Below, piece by piece: positions 25,822-33,858 of a stretch of 45,496 nt of DNA. The notes below the pieces were generated by a model, which saw only the letters and a list, made by a program, of their open reading frames with translations, did no database searches and was not told the origin of the DNA. The stretch covers positions 1 to 45,496 of the forward strand of contig JAFWRK010000045.1 of assembly GCA_017519965.1 (NCBI GenBank), written 5' to 3'. The position numbers and the translations under genes are program-made. The stretch is from Bacilli bacterium. Lineage in GTDB: Bacteria; Bacillota_I; Bacilli_A; RF39; UBA660. Within the stretch, counting starts at the first letter, position 1, and every line of letters begins with the position of its first letter.

Positions 25822-27381
25822 ATGAAAAAATACTTAAAAATGATACTTGCATTTATTATGATATTTGCAATGTATACAAACGTAAACGCAAAAATGACTG
25901 CTCCATTTACTATTACAATAGAAAATAGTAAAGCAGGACACACATATGATGTATATCAAATTTTCGCAGGAGATGTATCAATTGCTGGAAGTACAGTAGA
26001 TACATTAGATCCAAAAACATTATCAAGTGATAAGATTTTATCAAACATCACTTGGGGAGCTGGAGTAAAAGACTCTTTTAAATCACAAAAGGGAAATGCA
26101 GCTACATATGCAGCAACATTATTAAAAAGAGATACAGAAGCAGTTGCTAAAGAATTAGAATCTGGATTAAAAGATACTCCAACAGGTTCAACAAATACTA
26201 TGTCAAATGGTAAATATACAATCAGTAATTTACCAGCTGGATACTATTTAATCAAAGATAGAAATACAGCAAGTCTAGGAGAAAATGATGCAGCAACAGA
26301 ATACGTTATTCGTTTAGTAGATAGTATTTCAGTAAACCCAAAAACATCTATTCCAACAGCAGATAAAAAGATTGTTGAGGATGATAAAAAAGTAGAAGTT
26401 AGTTCTAAATACGCAGTAGGTGATGCTGTAAAATATGAATTAATAGGTACTTTACCAACTAACTATGATTATTACGATAGTTATAAATATATATTCAAAG
26501 ATAATATGTCAAATGGATTAACTCTAAATGCTAATTCAGTTAAAGTATATTTAGTAAATGGAAATAATAAAACTGAAATAACTGAAGGATTTACAAAAAA
26601 TACAAGTAATCAATCATTAACAGTTACATTTGCTAATTTAAAAACAATTTCATCAATAAATTCAAATACCACAATTATAGTAGAATATACTGCAGTAGTT
26701 AATAAAGATGCTGTTCGTGGACTTCCAGGAAATGACAATACATTAGTAATTGAATATTCAAATAATCCAGATTCAGATGAAACTGGAGATACAACTCCAG
26801 AAAAAACAAGAGTATATGTATTTAACTTAAAATTCGATAAGATTGCAAGTGATACAAACAGATTATTAGATGGTGCTCAATTCATGTTAGAAAGAAAAGT
26901 AAATGGTAGATGGACAAAAGTTAGTGGAATTGATACAGATGGTAGCACAAGCCTATGTACTAGTGATAACTGTATTAAATATGTAGTTGATGCAGATAAT
27001 GCAACATTCCATTTCAACGGTATTGCTGCAGGAGAATATAGATTAACTGAAACTGTAACTCCAGATGGATATAATACAATTACTCCAGTTGAATTTACAG
27101 TAACAGCAAATTATGATAATACTGATCCAGAAAAAGCAACTATATTAAGAGGATTAACTATTGATAGTGCTGAAACAAATGAAGTAGCACAATTCACAGT
27201 TGAAGAAGAAGATCAAGAACATCCAACAATTAGTACAATTGTTACAACAATTACAAATATTAAAGGAATACAATTACCGTTAACTGGTGGTATGGGAACA
27301 TCAATCTTTACATTTATTGGTATTATTCTAATGGGTGTAGCAGTAGTATGTTTCATTAGAAACAAAAAAGAAGAAATGTAA
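25822..27381 (+). CDS. Major pilin, LPXTG-anchored
   Basis: 519 residues. Signal peptide to about 23 (NVNA end). N-terminal domain ending in the pilin-motif region SVNPKTS, whose Lys174 corresponds to the lysine joined to the next subunit by class C sortase. A fimbrial isopeptide D2-type domain (about 185-330), then a SpaA/Cna-B-like domain with FDKIASDTNRLLDGAQFMLERK and the E-box GEYRLTETVTPDGYN. Sorting signal LPLTG (485-489), hydrophobic helix, and basic tail RNKKEEM. It has the classical features of a polymerising backbone pilin. Preceded by AAAGGAATG and followed by two sortase genes. Confidence 0.92.
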   Translation: MKKYLKMILAFIMIFAMYTNVNAKMTAPFTITIENSKAGHTYDVYQIFAGDVSIAGSTVDTLDPKTLSSDKILSNITWGAGVKDSFKSQKGNAATYAATLLKRDTEAVAKELESGLKDTPTGSTNTMSNGKYTISNLPAGYYLIKDRNTASLGENDAATEYVIRLVDSISVNPKTSIPTADKKIVEDDKKVEVSSKYAVGDAVKYELIGTLPTNYDYYDSYKYIFKDNMSNGLTLNANSVKVYLVNGNNKTEITEGFTKNTSNQSLTVTFANLKTISSINSNTTIIVEYTAVVNKDAVRGLPGNDNTLVIEYSNNPDSDETGDTTPEKTRVYVFNLKFDKIASDTNRLLDGAQFMLERKVNGRWTKVSGIDTDGSTSLCTSDNCIKYVVDADNATFHFNGIAAGEYRLTETVTPDGYNTITPVEFTVTANYDNTDPEKATILRGLTIDSAETNEVAQFTVEEEDQEHPTISTIVTTITNIKGIQLPLTGGMGTSIFTFIGIILMGVAVVCFIRNKKEEM

Positions 27382-27417
27382 TTTAATATTTATAAATACA
27401 ATAAGGGGGTATTTATC

Positions 27418-28446
27418 ATGCAAAAGAAAAAAATAGTATTGATAGCTATATTCATGATAGGTATCTCTTTTTTGTTATATCCAAGAATTGGAAATATTAT
27501 TACCAGTTATAATCAAAGAAAATCTATAAAAAAATACGCTGAAGCGGTAGTAGCAATCGATAAAGAAAAAAATAAAGAATTATATGAAGAAGCAGTTAAA
27601 TATAATGAAAAGATATATGAATATAAAAAAGCAAAAAGAAGATATAACTTTGAAGATGAATATGTAAATATATTAAAACTAAATGATAGTAATATTCTAG
27701 GATATATTGAAATACCAAAAGCAAAAATTAGCTTGCCTATTTATCATGGAGTAAAAGATAATGTATTACAAAAAGGTGTAGGACACGTAAGAGAGTCATC
27801 ACTACCAATTGGAACAGTAAACCAAAATAGTATGTTAATGGGACATAGTGGTTTACCTATATCTAAAATATTTACAAATTTGGAAAAACTAAAAAAAGGT
27901 GACTATATCAAAATTACTGTATTAGATCGAAAACTTTACTATAGAATTACAGAAACAGAGGTAATAGATCCAGATGATGTTATAGATAGATTAAAGATAG
28001 AAGAAGGAAAAGATTTAATAACTTTAGTCACTTGTACACCATATGGAGTAAATTCACATAGATTAATAATTCATGCCGAAAGAGCAAAAGATGCACCAGC
28101 TGAACAAATAGATCAAATGATAGAAGAAGAAACTCCAAGTGATATAGCAATGATTATTTTAGTATCAGTTTCAACTATAGGATTAATTATTCTAATAATA
28201 TTAATCTACAAATATATCAAAAAGAAAAAGATAGAAAAGAATAGAATAGAAGCTGAAAGAAAAGCAAAAGAAAGTAAGAAGTCTAAAAAATCAAGTATTA
28301 AAACAAGCGCTGAGAAAGAAGCCAAGAAAGAAGCACCAAAAGTAGTAAAACACAAGAAGAAAAAGAAAAAGAAGGCAGCAACAAAGAAAAGAATAAGAGA
28401 AAAGAACAATAAGAAGAGGGGAAAGAAGAATGCGAAAAAACGTTAA
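27418..28446 (+). CDS. Class C (pilin-polymerising) sortase with lysine-rich tail
   Basis: 342 residues, SD AAGGGGG. N-terminal membrane segment (about 6-22), coiled linker, then the sortase domain with His143 (MGHSGLP), Cys206 (TLVTCTPYG) and Arg215 (VNSHRL), all three catalytic residues present. A second membrane helix (about 243-264) follows, as in class C enzymes. Unusually, it then carries about 78 more residues that are extremely Lys/Arg-rich and should lie in the cytoplasm. The last 17 bases overlap the next sortase gene. Expected to link LPLTG of one pilin to Lys174 of the next. Confidence 0.9.
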   Translation: MQKKKIVLIAIFMIGISFLLYPRIGNIITSYNQRKSIKKYAEAVVAIDKEKNKELYEEAVKYNEKIYEYKKAKRRYNFEDEYVNILKLNDSNILGYIEIPKAKISLPIYHGVKDNVLQKGVGHVRESSLPIGTVNQNSMLMGHSGLPISKIFTNLEKLKKGDYIKITVLDRKLYYRITETEVIDPDDVIDRLKIEEGKDLITLVTCTPYGVNSHRLIIHAERAKDAPAEQIDQMIEEETPSDIAMIILVSVSTIGLIILIILIYKYIKKKKIEKNRIEAERKAKESKKSKKSSIKTSAEKEAKKEAPKVVKHKKKKKKKAATKKRIREKNNKKRGKKNAKKR

Positions 28447-29128
28447 ATTAATCATAGAACTATCGTTATTTCTTCTAGGTCTTGCTATTCTAATATATCC
28501 TATGATAACAAATTATATATATGACAAAAAAGTAGAAAAATTAGAAAAAAAATATAATGAAACTATAGAAATAAAAGAGCAAAAGAAAAAATTTAATGAT
28601 TTATATAAATTATTAGAAGAAAAAAATAGGATATTATATGAGACACATCAAGATAGTTTTGTAAAACAAATTATTTCTTATGAAAAAGAAGAATTAGACC
28701 TAACGAAATATGGTTTAAATGATAACATTATCGGATTTTTGCAGATTCCAAGTATTGATGTAAATCTTCCAATCTATCTTGGAGCAAGTAATGAAAATAT
28801 GCGTTTGGGAGCAGCTCATTTAACAGGAACAAGCTATCCAATAGGTGGTACCAATACAAATACTGTTTTCGCAGCACATAGAGGTTTTTATGCAGCTAAG
28901 ATGTTTCGACATATTGATAGTATTAATATTGGAGATAGTTTATTTATAAAGAATTTTAGGGAAACATTAGAGTATAAAGCAGTAAAAACAGAAGTTGTAA
29001 CACCCGATAAGTTAGAAAAACTTACAATTCAAGATAATAAAGATATGGTTACCATTATGAGTTGTCATCCATTTCCATATGATTATCAAAGATACATTGT
29101 ATATTTTGATAGAATAAAAACTAATTAA
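28430..29128 (+). CDS. Second class C-like sortase of the pilus operon
   Basis: 232 residues, overlapping the previous gene. N-terminal membrane helix (about 8-27), a charged coiled segment, then the sortase domain with His150 (AAHRGF), Cys212 (TIMSCHPFPY) and Arg221 (DYQRYIVY). No C-terminal membrane helix, unlike the sortase before it. It may attach the tip adhesin or anchor the finished pilus; which of these is not visible. Ends at the strong operon terminator (29142-29174). Confidence 0.88.
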   Translation: MRKNVKLIIELSLFLLGLAILIYPMITNYIYDKKVEKLEKKYNETIEIKEQKKKFNDLYKLLEEKNRILYETHQDSFVKQIISYEKEELDLTKYGLNDNIIGFLQIPSIDVNLPIYLGASNENMRLGAAHLTGTSYPIGGTNTNTVFAAHRGFYAAKMFRHIDSINIGDSLFIKNFRETLEYKAVKTEVVTPDKLEKLTIQDNKDMVTIMSCHPFPYDYQRYIVYFDRIKTN

Positions 29129-29141
29129 TAATAGATATATC

Positions 29142-29174
29142 AAAAATGATTAGATTTTTCTAATCATTTTTTTT
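29142..29174 (+). terminator. Pilus operon terminator
   Basis: AAAAATGATTAGA pairs with TCTAATCATTTTT around TTTT, followed by more Ts. Confidence 0.9.
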
Positions 29175-29246
29175 AAAAAAAATATAGATTAATAATTAAA
29201 AAAAGGTTATTATGGAAAAGAAGGTATTAAAGAAGTAGGTGAAATA

Positions 29247-30707
29247 ATGAAAATAGGATTTGACAATGATAAGTATGTAAAAATACAAAGTGAAAAAATA
29301 AAAGAAAGATTTAAATTGTTTGATAAATTATATCTTGAAGTAGGAGGAAAACTATTTGATGATTCTCATGCTGCAAGAATATTACCAGGATTTAAAAGTG
29401 ATGTAAAAATAAGTATGTTTCAAGAATTAAAAGATGACTTAGAAATTATCTTTTGTATTAGTGCAGGAGACATAGAAAAAAATAAAACTAGAGGAGAATA
29501 TGGAATTACTTATGATAATGAAATAATAAAGTTAATTAATAAATCTAAAAAAATGGGATTTAGTGTTAATAGTGTAGTTATTACTTTATATAAGAATCAA
29601 GTTAGTGTAGATAAGTTTATTAAAAAATTAAATAGAAATGGAATTAAAACTTATATTCATACATTTACAAAGGGATATCCTACAGATGTAGATACAATAG
29701 TAAGTGAAGAAGGATATGGAGCAAATCCATATATAGAGACAACTAAACCATTAATACTAGTTAATGCTCCAGGACCTGGAAGTGGTAAATTAGCAACATG
29801 TCTTTCACAAATCTACCATGAGAATAAAAGAGGAGTAAATGCAGGATATGCTAAATTTGAAACATTTCCAGTATGGAATTTACCACTTAAACATCCAGTA
29901 AACCTAGCATATGAAGCAGCAACAGCTGATTTAAAAGATGTTAATATGATAGATCCATTTCATTTAGAAAAATATGGTACTATAGCAATTAACTATAATA
30001 GAGATGTAGAAACATTCCCAATATTAAAAAGTATTTTAAGTAAAGTATCTAATAAAGATATATATAATTCACCTACAGATATGGGAGTTAATATGGTAGG
30101 TTTCTGTATAAGCGATGATAAAGTAGTAGAAGAAGCATCTAAAAAAGAGATAGTAAGAAGATACTATAATGAAATGAATAACTATAAGATGGGTTTATGT
30201 GATGAAGATACATATAAAAAGATTAAGATGTTAATGAATGAACTTAATATTGATGAATCTTATTTAGATGTAATAAAACCAGCATTAGATAAAAAGAAGA
30301 AAGAAAATGGATTACCAGTAATAGCAATGAAAATAAATAGAAAAATAATTACAGGCAAACAAACAGAATTAATGACACCTGCTGGAACAGTTGTATTAAA
30401 TGCTATTAAATATTTAAGTAAAATACCAGATGATATATATTTATTATCACCTACAGTATTAGAACCAATTCAAAAGTTAAAAAAGGATTTAGGCAAGGGA
30501 GATAGACTTGATTTAAATGAAGTATTAACAGCACTAAGTATATGTTCTGTAACTAATCCATTAGCAGCTAAAGCACTATCAAACATAACTAAACTAAAAG
30601 ATAGTGATGCTCATGCAACATATATAGTTAGAGGTAGTGATAAACAAGCTCTAAAAGATTTAAAAATAAATTTAACTTGTGAAAGCGAATTTAATGAAGA
30701 ACTATAA
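29247..30707 (+). CDS. DUF1846 family protein
   Basis: 486 residues, ATG with AGTAGGTGA in front. Strong match from memory to the DUF1846 family: GFDNDKYVKIQSEKIKERF, LYLEVGGKLFDDSHAARILPGF, the loop NAPGPGSGKLATCLSQIYHE (P-loop-like), AGYAKFETFPVWNLPLKHPVNLAYEAATADL, IDPFHLEKYG and NYNRDVETFP. Length is typical. The family is widespread in Firmicutes and conserved, but has no firmly established function that I can cite. Monocistronic, between the pilus operon and a lone sortase. Soluble, cytoplasmic. Confidence 0.9.
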   Translation: MKIGFDNDKYVKIQSEKIKERFKLFDKLYLEVGGKLFDDSHAARILPGFKSDVKISMFQELKDDLEIIFCISAGDIEKNKTRGEYGITYDNEIIKLINKSKKMGFSVNSVVITLYKNQVSVDKFIKKLNRNGIKTYIHTFTKGYPTDVDTIVSEEGYGANPYIETTKPLILVNAPGPGSGKLATCLSQIYHENKRGVNAGYAKFETFPVWNLPLKHPVNLAYEAATADLKDVNMIDPFHLEKYGTIAINYNRDVETFPILKSILSKVSNKDIYNSPTDMGVNMVGFCISDDKVVEEASKKEIVRRYYNEMNNYKMGLCDEDTYKKIKMLMNELNIDESYLDVIKPALDKKKKENGLPVIAMKINRKIITGKQTELMTPAGTVVLNAIKYLSKIPDDIYLLSPTVLEPIQKLKKDLGKGDRLDLNEVLTALSICSVTNPLAAKALSNITKLKDSDAHATYIVRGSDKQALKDLKINLTCESEFNEEL

Positions 30708-30713
30708 ATAAAA

Positions 30714-30738
30714 GTCATGCAATAAAGCATGATTTTTT
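30714..30738 (+). terminator. Terminator after the DUF1846 gene
   Basis: TCATGC-AATAAA-GCATGA followed by six Ts. Confidence 0.85.
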
Positions 30739-30784
30739 ATGCAGAAAAATTAATAATTAAAAAAAATACTTAGATATATTTTGT

Positions 30785-30813
30785 TTGACAAAACAATACT
30801 TTAGCAGTAGTAT
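30785..30813 (+). promoter_or_regulatory. Promoter of the lone sortase gene
   Basis: TTGACA, 17 nt, TAGTAT; predicted start near 30820. The leader of about 45 nt contains TATCAAAG and a small GGTG-CTTTA-CGCC hairpin just before the SD. Confidence 0.7.
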
Positions 30814-30864
30814 AGAAAGCTATCAAAGTTCAAGGTGCTTTACGCCATAAAGTGGGGGAAACTT

Positions 30865-31587
30865 ATGAGTAACAAGAAGATTAAAGGGACATTATTACTA
30901 TTAGTCTTTTTAGTAGTTACCTTATTGTGTTTATCTTCCATAAAGACAAATGGAGAAGTTGAAATAACAAAACCAGTTATAGAGGAAGAAGTAATACAAG
31001 AGACTCCTATTAAAAAGATTAGTGAGTACAGGAGCGAATATGACAATAATGATATTATTGCAAGACTAGTAATTGAAGATTTAGAGATAGATACTTTAAT
31101 TACTAAATCAAGTAATAATAGCTTTTATTTAAATCACGACATTCATAAGAATGAAAGTAATTTAGGTAATCCATTTATTGACTTTAGAAACTCAAATAAT
31201 TTATCTAATGAAAGGCAAATTAATATATATTCGCATAATTCAGATTATTCAGTGTATCAAGAACAATTACCTTTTTACAAATTGGAAAAATTATTTGATA
31301 AAGATAGTTTTGATAAAGTAAAAAAAGTTGAACTATACACAGAAGAAGAGAAAATAGAATATGAAATAATAGCCTTAAAAGTAGTTACGACAGATAATGA
31401 ACACACAATATTAGATGCAAAGAGTAATGAAAGATGGGAACAGCATCTAGCTAAATTATTAAGTGATTCTAAGTATTGCAGAGATAATTGTAAGTTGAAT
31501 TTAGAGGATAAACTTCTATTACTCCAAACTTGTAATTATAATCCGCAAGGATCCTTCATAATCCTAATAACAAAGAAAATAAAATGA
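30865..31587 (+). CDS. Divergent class B-like sortase lacking the catalytic arginine
   Basis: 240 residues from ATG at 30865, seven bases after GGGGG; a GTG at 30835 is too far upstream and lies in the leader. N-terminal membrane helix (about 8-24) and a sortase fold: DIIARLVIEDLEIDTLITK, YLNHDIHKN, GNPFIDFRNS, His124 in IYSHNSD, Cys223 in LLLLQTCNYN. These features and the insertion between His and Cys resemble class B. No arginine occurs after the cysteine (NPQGSFIILITKKIK), where every active sortase has one. It may be weak, inactive or use another residue. Substrate unknown; it has its own promoter and terminator. Confidence 0.8.
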   Translation: MSNKKIKGTLLLLVFLVVTLLCLSSIKTNGEVEITKPVIEEEVIQETPIKKISEYRSEYDNNDIIARLVIEDLEIDTLITKSSNNSFYLNHDIHKNESNLGNPFIDFRNSNNLSNERQINIYSHNSDYSVYQEQLPFYKLEKLFDKDSFDKVKKVELYTEEEKIEYEIIALKVVTTDNEHTILDAKSNERWEQHLAKLLSDSKYCRDNCKLNLEDKLLLLQTCNYNPQGSFIILITKKIK

Positions 31588-31623
31588 TAAGTTTTACATA
31601 AATAATTAGAAAAAATAATTAAT

Positions 31624-31655
31624 AAAAAAGTAGACTAAGTCTACTTTTTTAATTT
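31624..31655 (+). terminator. Terminator after the lone sortase gene
   Basis: AAAAAAGTAGA-CTAAG-TCTACTTTTTT, followed by a T-rich tract. Confidence 0.88.
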
Positions 31656-31685
31656 TTATGCTATAATTAATATATCGGAGGATAT

Positions 31686-32255
31686 ATGGATACTAGAAAT
31701 GTAAGAAGAAAAAATAGAAAGATTAAATTTAGTGAAGATCAATACATTGAAAAATACTACATGGAGAATGGTAAAGCAGTTATACCATTACAATTAGATA
31801 AGCCAACAGACTTATATATGGAACATGATTACAAACAAATGCAATTGTCAGATTCTGTATGTAAGTATATCGAAGAAATAGCTTATATGGTACCTGTTAA
31901 TATAGATATAGTAATAGAAGTTCATTGTGACAAAATAGATACAGAAACACAAGAAAAAATGAAAAGAGCAATTAGAAATAACTTTGGTATGGAAATAGAT
32001 GATATAGAGTATGATATAAAATTACAAAATAATAAATCGTTTTTATTATTAATAATTGGAGTACTAATATTAACAGCTAATATACTATTAGATCCATATA
32101 TTAGTAGTATTGCATCTAACTTTCTATCAGTAGTATGGTGGGTAGCTATATGGGATATGATAGAATATCAAACATTAGATAAAGCAGATTATAAATGGGA
32201 GCGACTTAACTATCAACAGTTATACGATGCAGAAATTACATTTAAATTTGAATAA
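31686..32255 (+). CDS. Unknown membrane protein
   Basis: 189 residues, ATG with CGGAGG nine bases upstream. Not recognised. A basic N-terminus (RKNRKIKF) and a soluble alpha/beta part of about 115 residues precede a hydrophobic region (about 119-155, one or two helices containing SFLLLIIGVLIL and FLSVVWWVAIWDMIEY). A charged tail of about 30 residues follows. The repeated negatively charged soluble half suggests a cytoplasmic sensor or adaptor fixed to the membrane. It has its own terminator, and a TATAAT lies at 31662-31667 without a clear -35. Confidence 0.7.
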   Translation: MDTRNVRRKNRKIKFSEDQYIEKYYMENGKAVIPLQLDKPTDLYMEHDYKQMQLSDSVCKYIEEIAYMVPVNIDIVIEVHCDKIDTETQEKMKRAIRNNFGMEIDDIEYDIKLQNNKSFLLLIIGVLILTANILLDPYISSIASNFLSVVWWVAIWDMIEYQTLDKADYKWERLNYQQLYDAEITFKFE

Positions 32256-32284
32256 AAAAACAAGATTATATATCTTGTTTTTAT
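32256..32284. terminator. Bidirectional terminator
   Basis: AAAAACAAGAT-TATAT-ATCTTGTTTTT between convergent genes ending at 32255 (+) and 32281 (-). Confidence 0.88.
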
Positions 32285-32760
32285 TTTGTAGACTTATATA
32301 GGTAATAAATAATAGAATATTTAAGAATTATCCAATAGATAACTAGATTAATATTATCATTATTAATAAAAGAACTCATAGAATACTTGATGAGATTATC
32401 TAAATTGATTGGTAAATTAATAGATCTATCATTATAATTAGTAACTTTCTTTAGAAGATCATCCGATATAATTTCAGCTTCTTCCATAATATTACTATTA
32501 GTAATTCTATCATTCTTATTAGATACATTATAATTATAATCAAAGATTGAGGTAATTTGATTAATTGTATTAAAATCTATTTTTTCATATTTAATATTAT
32601 CCTTAAAATAGAATAAATAATAATTCATAATATCTTCTAATTCTTTATTAGTTATATCATTAAAATAATCTTTTAAAATATAATGCTCATCTGTAATACT
32701 TTTAATATCTTTAATAATATTTTCAATAATACTAGTAGAAATACTTGCATTTACATTCAT
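32281..32760 (-). CDS. Unknown protein
   Basis: 159 residues from ATG at 32760 with AGGTGA five bases upstream; the GTG at 32769 is within the SD. Not recognised. Asn, Ile and Asp rich, mostly helical, with a hydrophobic C-terminal stretch (NLVIYWIILKYSIIYYLY) that could be a membrane helix or buried core. No cysteines or motifs. Divergent from the XRE regulator at 32873, sharing about 110 bp of upstream DNA that contains a repeated operator-like element; the regulator may therefore control it. Confidence 0.6.
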   Translation of the reverse strand: MNVNASISTSIIENIIKDIKSITDEHYILKDYFNDITNKELEDIMNYYLFYFKDNIKYEKIDFNTINQITSIFDYNYNVSNKNDRITNSNIMEEAEIISDDLLKKVTNYNDRSINLPINLDNLIKYSMSSFINNDNINLVIYWIILKYSIIYYLYKSTK

Positions 32761-32795
32761 ATTATTCACCTCATAAATCTACATTAGACACAAAT

Positions 32796-32853
32796 AACTT
32801 ACTACATAGTTAGTATGGTTGAAAATTTACCTAATTATTACAATATTAGTAAG
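32796..32853. promoter_or_regulatory. Operator-like element, copy 1
   Basis: AACTTACTAC (32796-32805) and TAGTATGGTT (32811-32820), then an imperfect inverted repeat around TTATTACAATATTAGTAA (32835-32852). All three blocks recur in the same order before the second XRE gene. Probably autoregulatory binding sites. Confidence 0.5.
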
Positions 32854-32872
32854 TTTAAAGGAAAGATGTAGA

Positions 32873-33130
32873 ATGACTAAAAGTAAATACAAAGCTAGAA
32901 AATTACTAGCAAATAATATTGTGTATTATCGTTTAGAAAATGGGTGGAGTCAAGAGGATTTCGCAGATGCTCTTGGAACAACACCAACATATGTATCTAA
33001 TCTAGAAAATGCTAAAAGGAATACTAGAATAGATTATATAGATCTAATAGCCGATACTTTAGGAGTTCCTATTGAAACTTTATTTAAAGAAAGAACTCCA
33101 GTCAAAAATCATCGAATCCCTAGACGATAA
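32873..33130 (+). CDS. XRE-family DNA-binding regulator
   Basis: 85 residues from ATG at 32873 (AAAGGAAAG upstream). A longer reading from TTG at 32819 would start within the operator repeat and is unlikely. A helix-turn-helix of the Cro/CI type: ARKLLANNIVYYRLENGWSQEDFADALGTTPTYVSNLENAKRNT, followed by LIADTLGVPIETLF, then a basic tail (HRIPRR). It is the twin of the gene at 33248: same length, about two-thirds identical by eye, the same upstream sequence. It is likely to regulate itself and perhaps the divergent gene at 32281. Confidence 0.88.
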   Translation: MTKSKYKARKLLANNIVYYRLENGWSQEDFADALGTTPTYVSNLENAKRNTRIDYIDLIADTLGVPIETLFKERTPVKNHRIPRR

Positions 33131-33152
33131 AGAAGAGCAATCTTCTTTTTTT
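33129..33152 (+). terminator. Terminator after XRE gene 1
   Basis: AAGAAGA-GCAA-TCTTCTT followed by Ts. Confidence 0.8.
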
Positions 33153-33173
33153 GTGTCATATTTATTATAGCAT

Positions 33174-33233
33174 AACTTACTACGATAGTAGTATGGTTTA
33201 CATGAAATTAACTTATTACAATATTAATAAGTT
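33174..33233. promoter_or_regulatory. Operator-like element, copy 2
   Basis: AACTTACTAC (33174-33183), TAGTATGGTT (33189-33198) and a perfect inverted repeat AACTTATTA-CAATAT-TAATAAGTT (33210-33233) ending a few bases before the second XRE gene. The palindrome is more perfect than in copy 1. Confidence 0.55.
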
Positions 33234-33247
33234 AAGGAAGATGTCAA

Positions 33248-33505
33248 ATGAAAAAACATAAAGCAAGAAAAATTCTAGCAAATAATATTGTTTATTACAG
33301 AAGACAAAAGAATTGGTCCCAAGAAGAGTTTGCAGAAGCTTTAGGTACAACACCAGTATATGTATCTAACTTAGAAAATGCTAAGAAGAATACTAAAATA
33401 GACTATATAGAAAGTATTGCAGATACATTTGATATCGAAGTAAGTGAATTATTTATAAAAAGAGAAAAAGTATTAAATAATAGAAGACCTAAAATAAGAA
33501 AATAG
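33248..33505 (+). CDS. XRE-family DNA-binding regulator (paralog)
   Basis: 85 residues, ATG with AAGGAAGAT upstream. Same helix-turn-helix (NNIVYYRRQKNWSQEEFAEALGTTPVYVSNLENAKKNT) and basic tail (NNRRPKIRK) as the gene at 32873. Because recognition-helix residues (TTPxYVSNLENAK) are the same, both proteins probably bind the same operators, giving cross-regulation. Differences lie mainly in the C-terminal third. Followed by its own terminator. Such twin XRE genes can come from prophage or conjugative elements, but no other mobile genes are near. Confidence 0.88.
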   Translation: MKKHKARKILANNIVYYRRQKNWSQEEFAEALGTTPVYVSNLENAKKNTKIDYIESIADTFDIEVSELFIKREKVLNNRRPKIRK

Positions 33506-33515
33506 GTCTTTTTTT
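33484..33515 (+). terminator. Terminator after XRE gene 2
   Basis: AAGACCT pairs with AGGTCTT across the end of the coding region, followed by a T run. Confidence 0.7.
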
Positions 33516-33516
33516 A

Positions 33517-33525
33517 TGTTATAAT
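33517..33525 (+). promoter_or_regulatory. Extended -10 promoter before the MazG-like gene
   Basis: TGTTATAAT (TGn plus TATAAT), 22 bases upstream of the start codon at 33548; no clear -35. Confidence 0.5.
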
Positions 33526-33547
33526 ATGGAAGAAAGGAATTAGTACT

Positions 33548-33850
33548 ATGATTGATTTAAATAAAAAGCAAAAAGAAGTAATTGATAATAAAATAGAAAA
33601 AGGGTTCTCATTAGATCCTAATTTTAACTTTAATTTATTATATGGAGAAGTAGCAGAAGCATTTGATGCATATCACAAGAAGAAAGATAATATAGGTAGT
33701 GAATTTGCAGATGTAGTAATATATACAATGGGATTATGTGAAATATTAGGAATAGATCTAGAAAAAGAAATAATCAATAAAATGGAAAAAAATAAAAAAA
33801 GAGTATATAAAAATGTTAATGGAGTACTAATTAAAGAAAAAGAAGATTAG
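33548..33850 (+). CDS. MazG-like nucleotide pyrophosphohydrolase
   Basis: 100 residues, ATG preceded by GAAAGGA. All-alpha NTP pyrophosphohydrolase fold: the acidic metal-binding motif LYGEVAEAFDAY (Glu34, Glu37) and the partner SEFADVVIYTMG (Glu52, Asp55) are visible, followed by MEKNKKRVY typical of the family end. Such enzymes hydrolyse nucleoside triphosphates (often damaged or excess ones) to monophosphate and pyrophosphate; the precise substrate cannot be read from the sequence. Eight bases before the TtcA-like gene, so cotranscribed with it. Confidence 0.85.
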   Translation: MIDLNKKQKEVIDNKIEKGFSLDPNFNFNLLYGEVAEAFDAYHKKKDNIGSEFADVVIYTMGLCEILGIDLEKEIINKMEKNKKRVYKNVNGVLIKEKED

Positions 33851-33858
33851 GTGTAAAT

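Noticed and set aside
32819..33130. XRE gene 1 starting at TTG 32819
   Set aside because: That start lies in the operator repeat. The second copy is 85 residues, matching the ATG at 32873 with its own SD.
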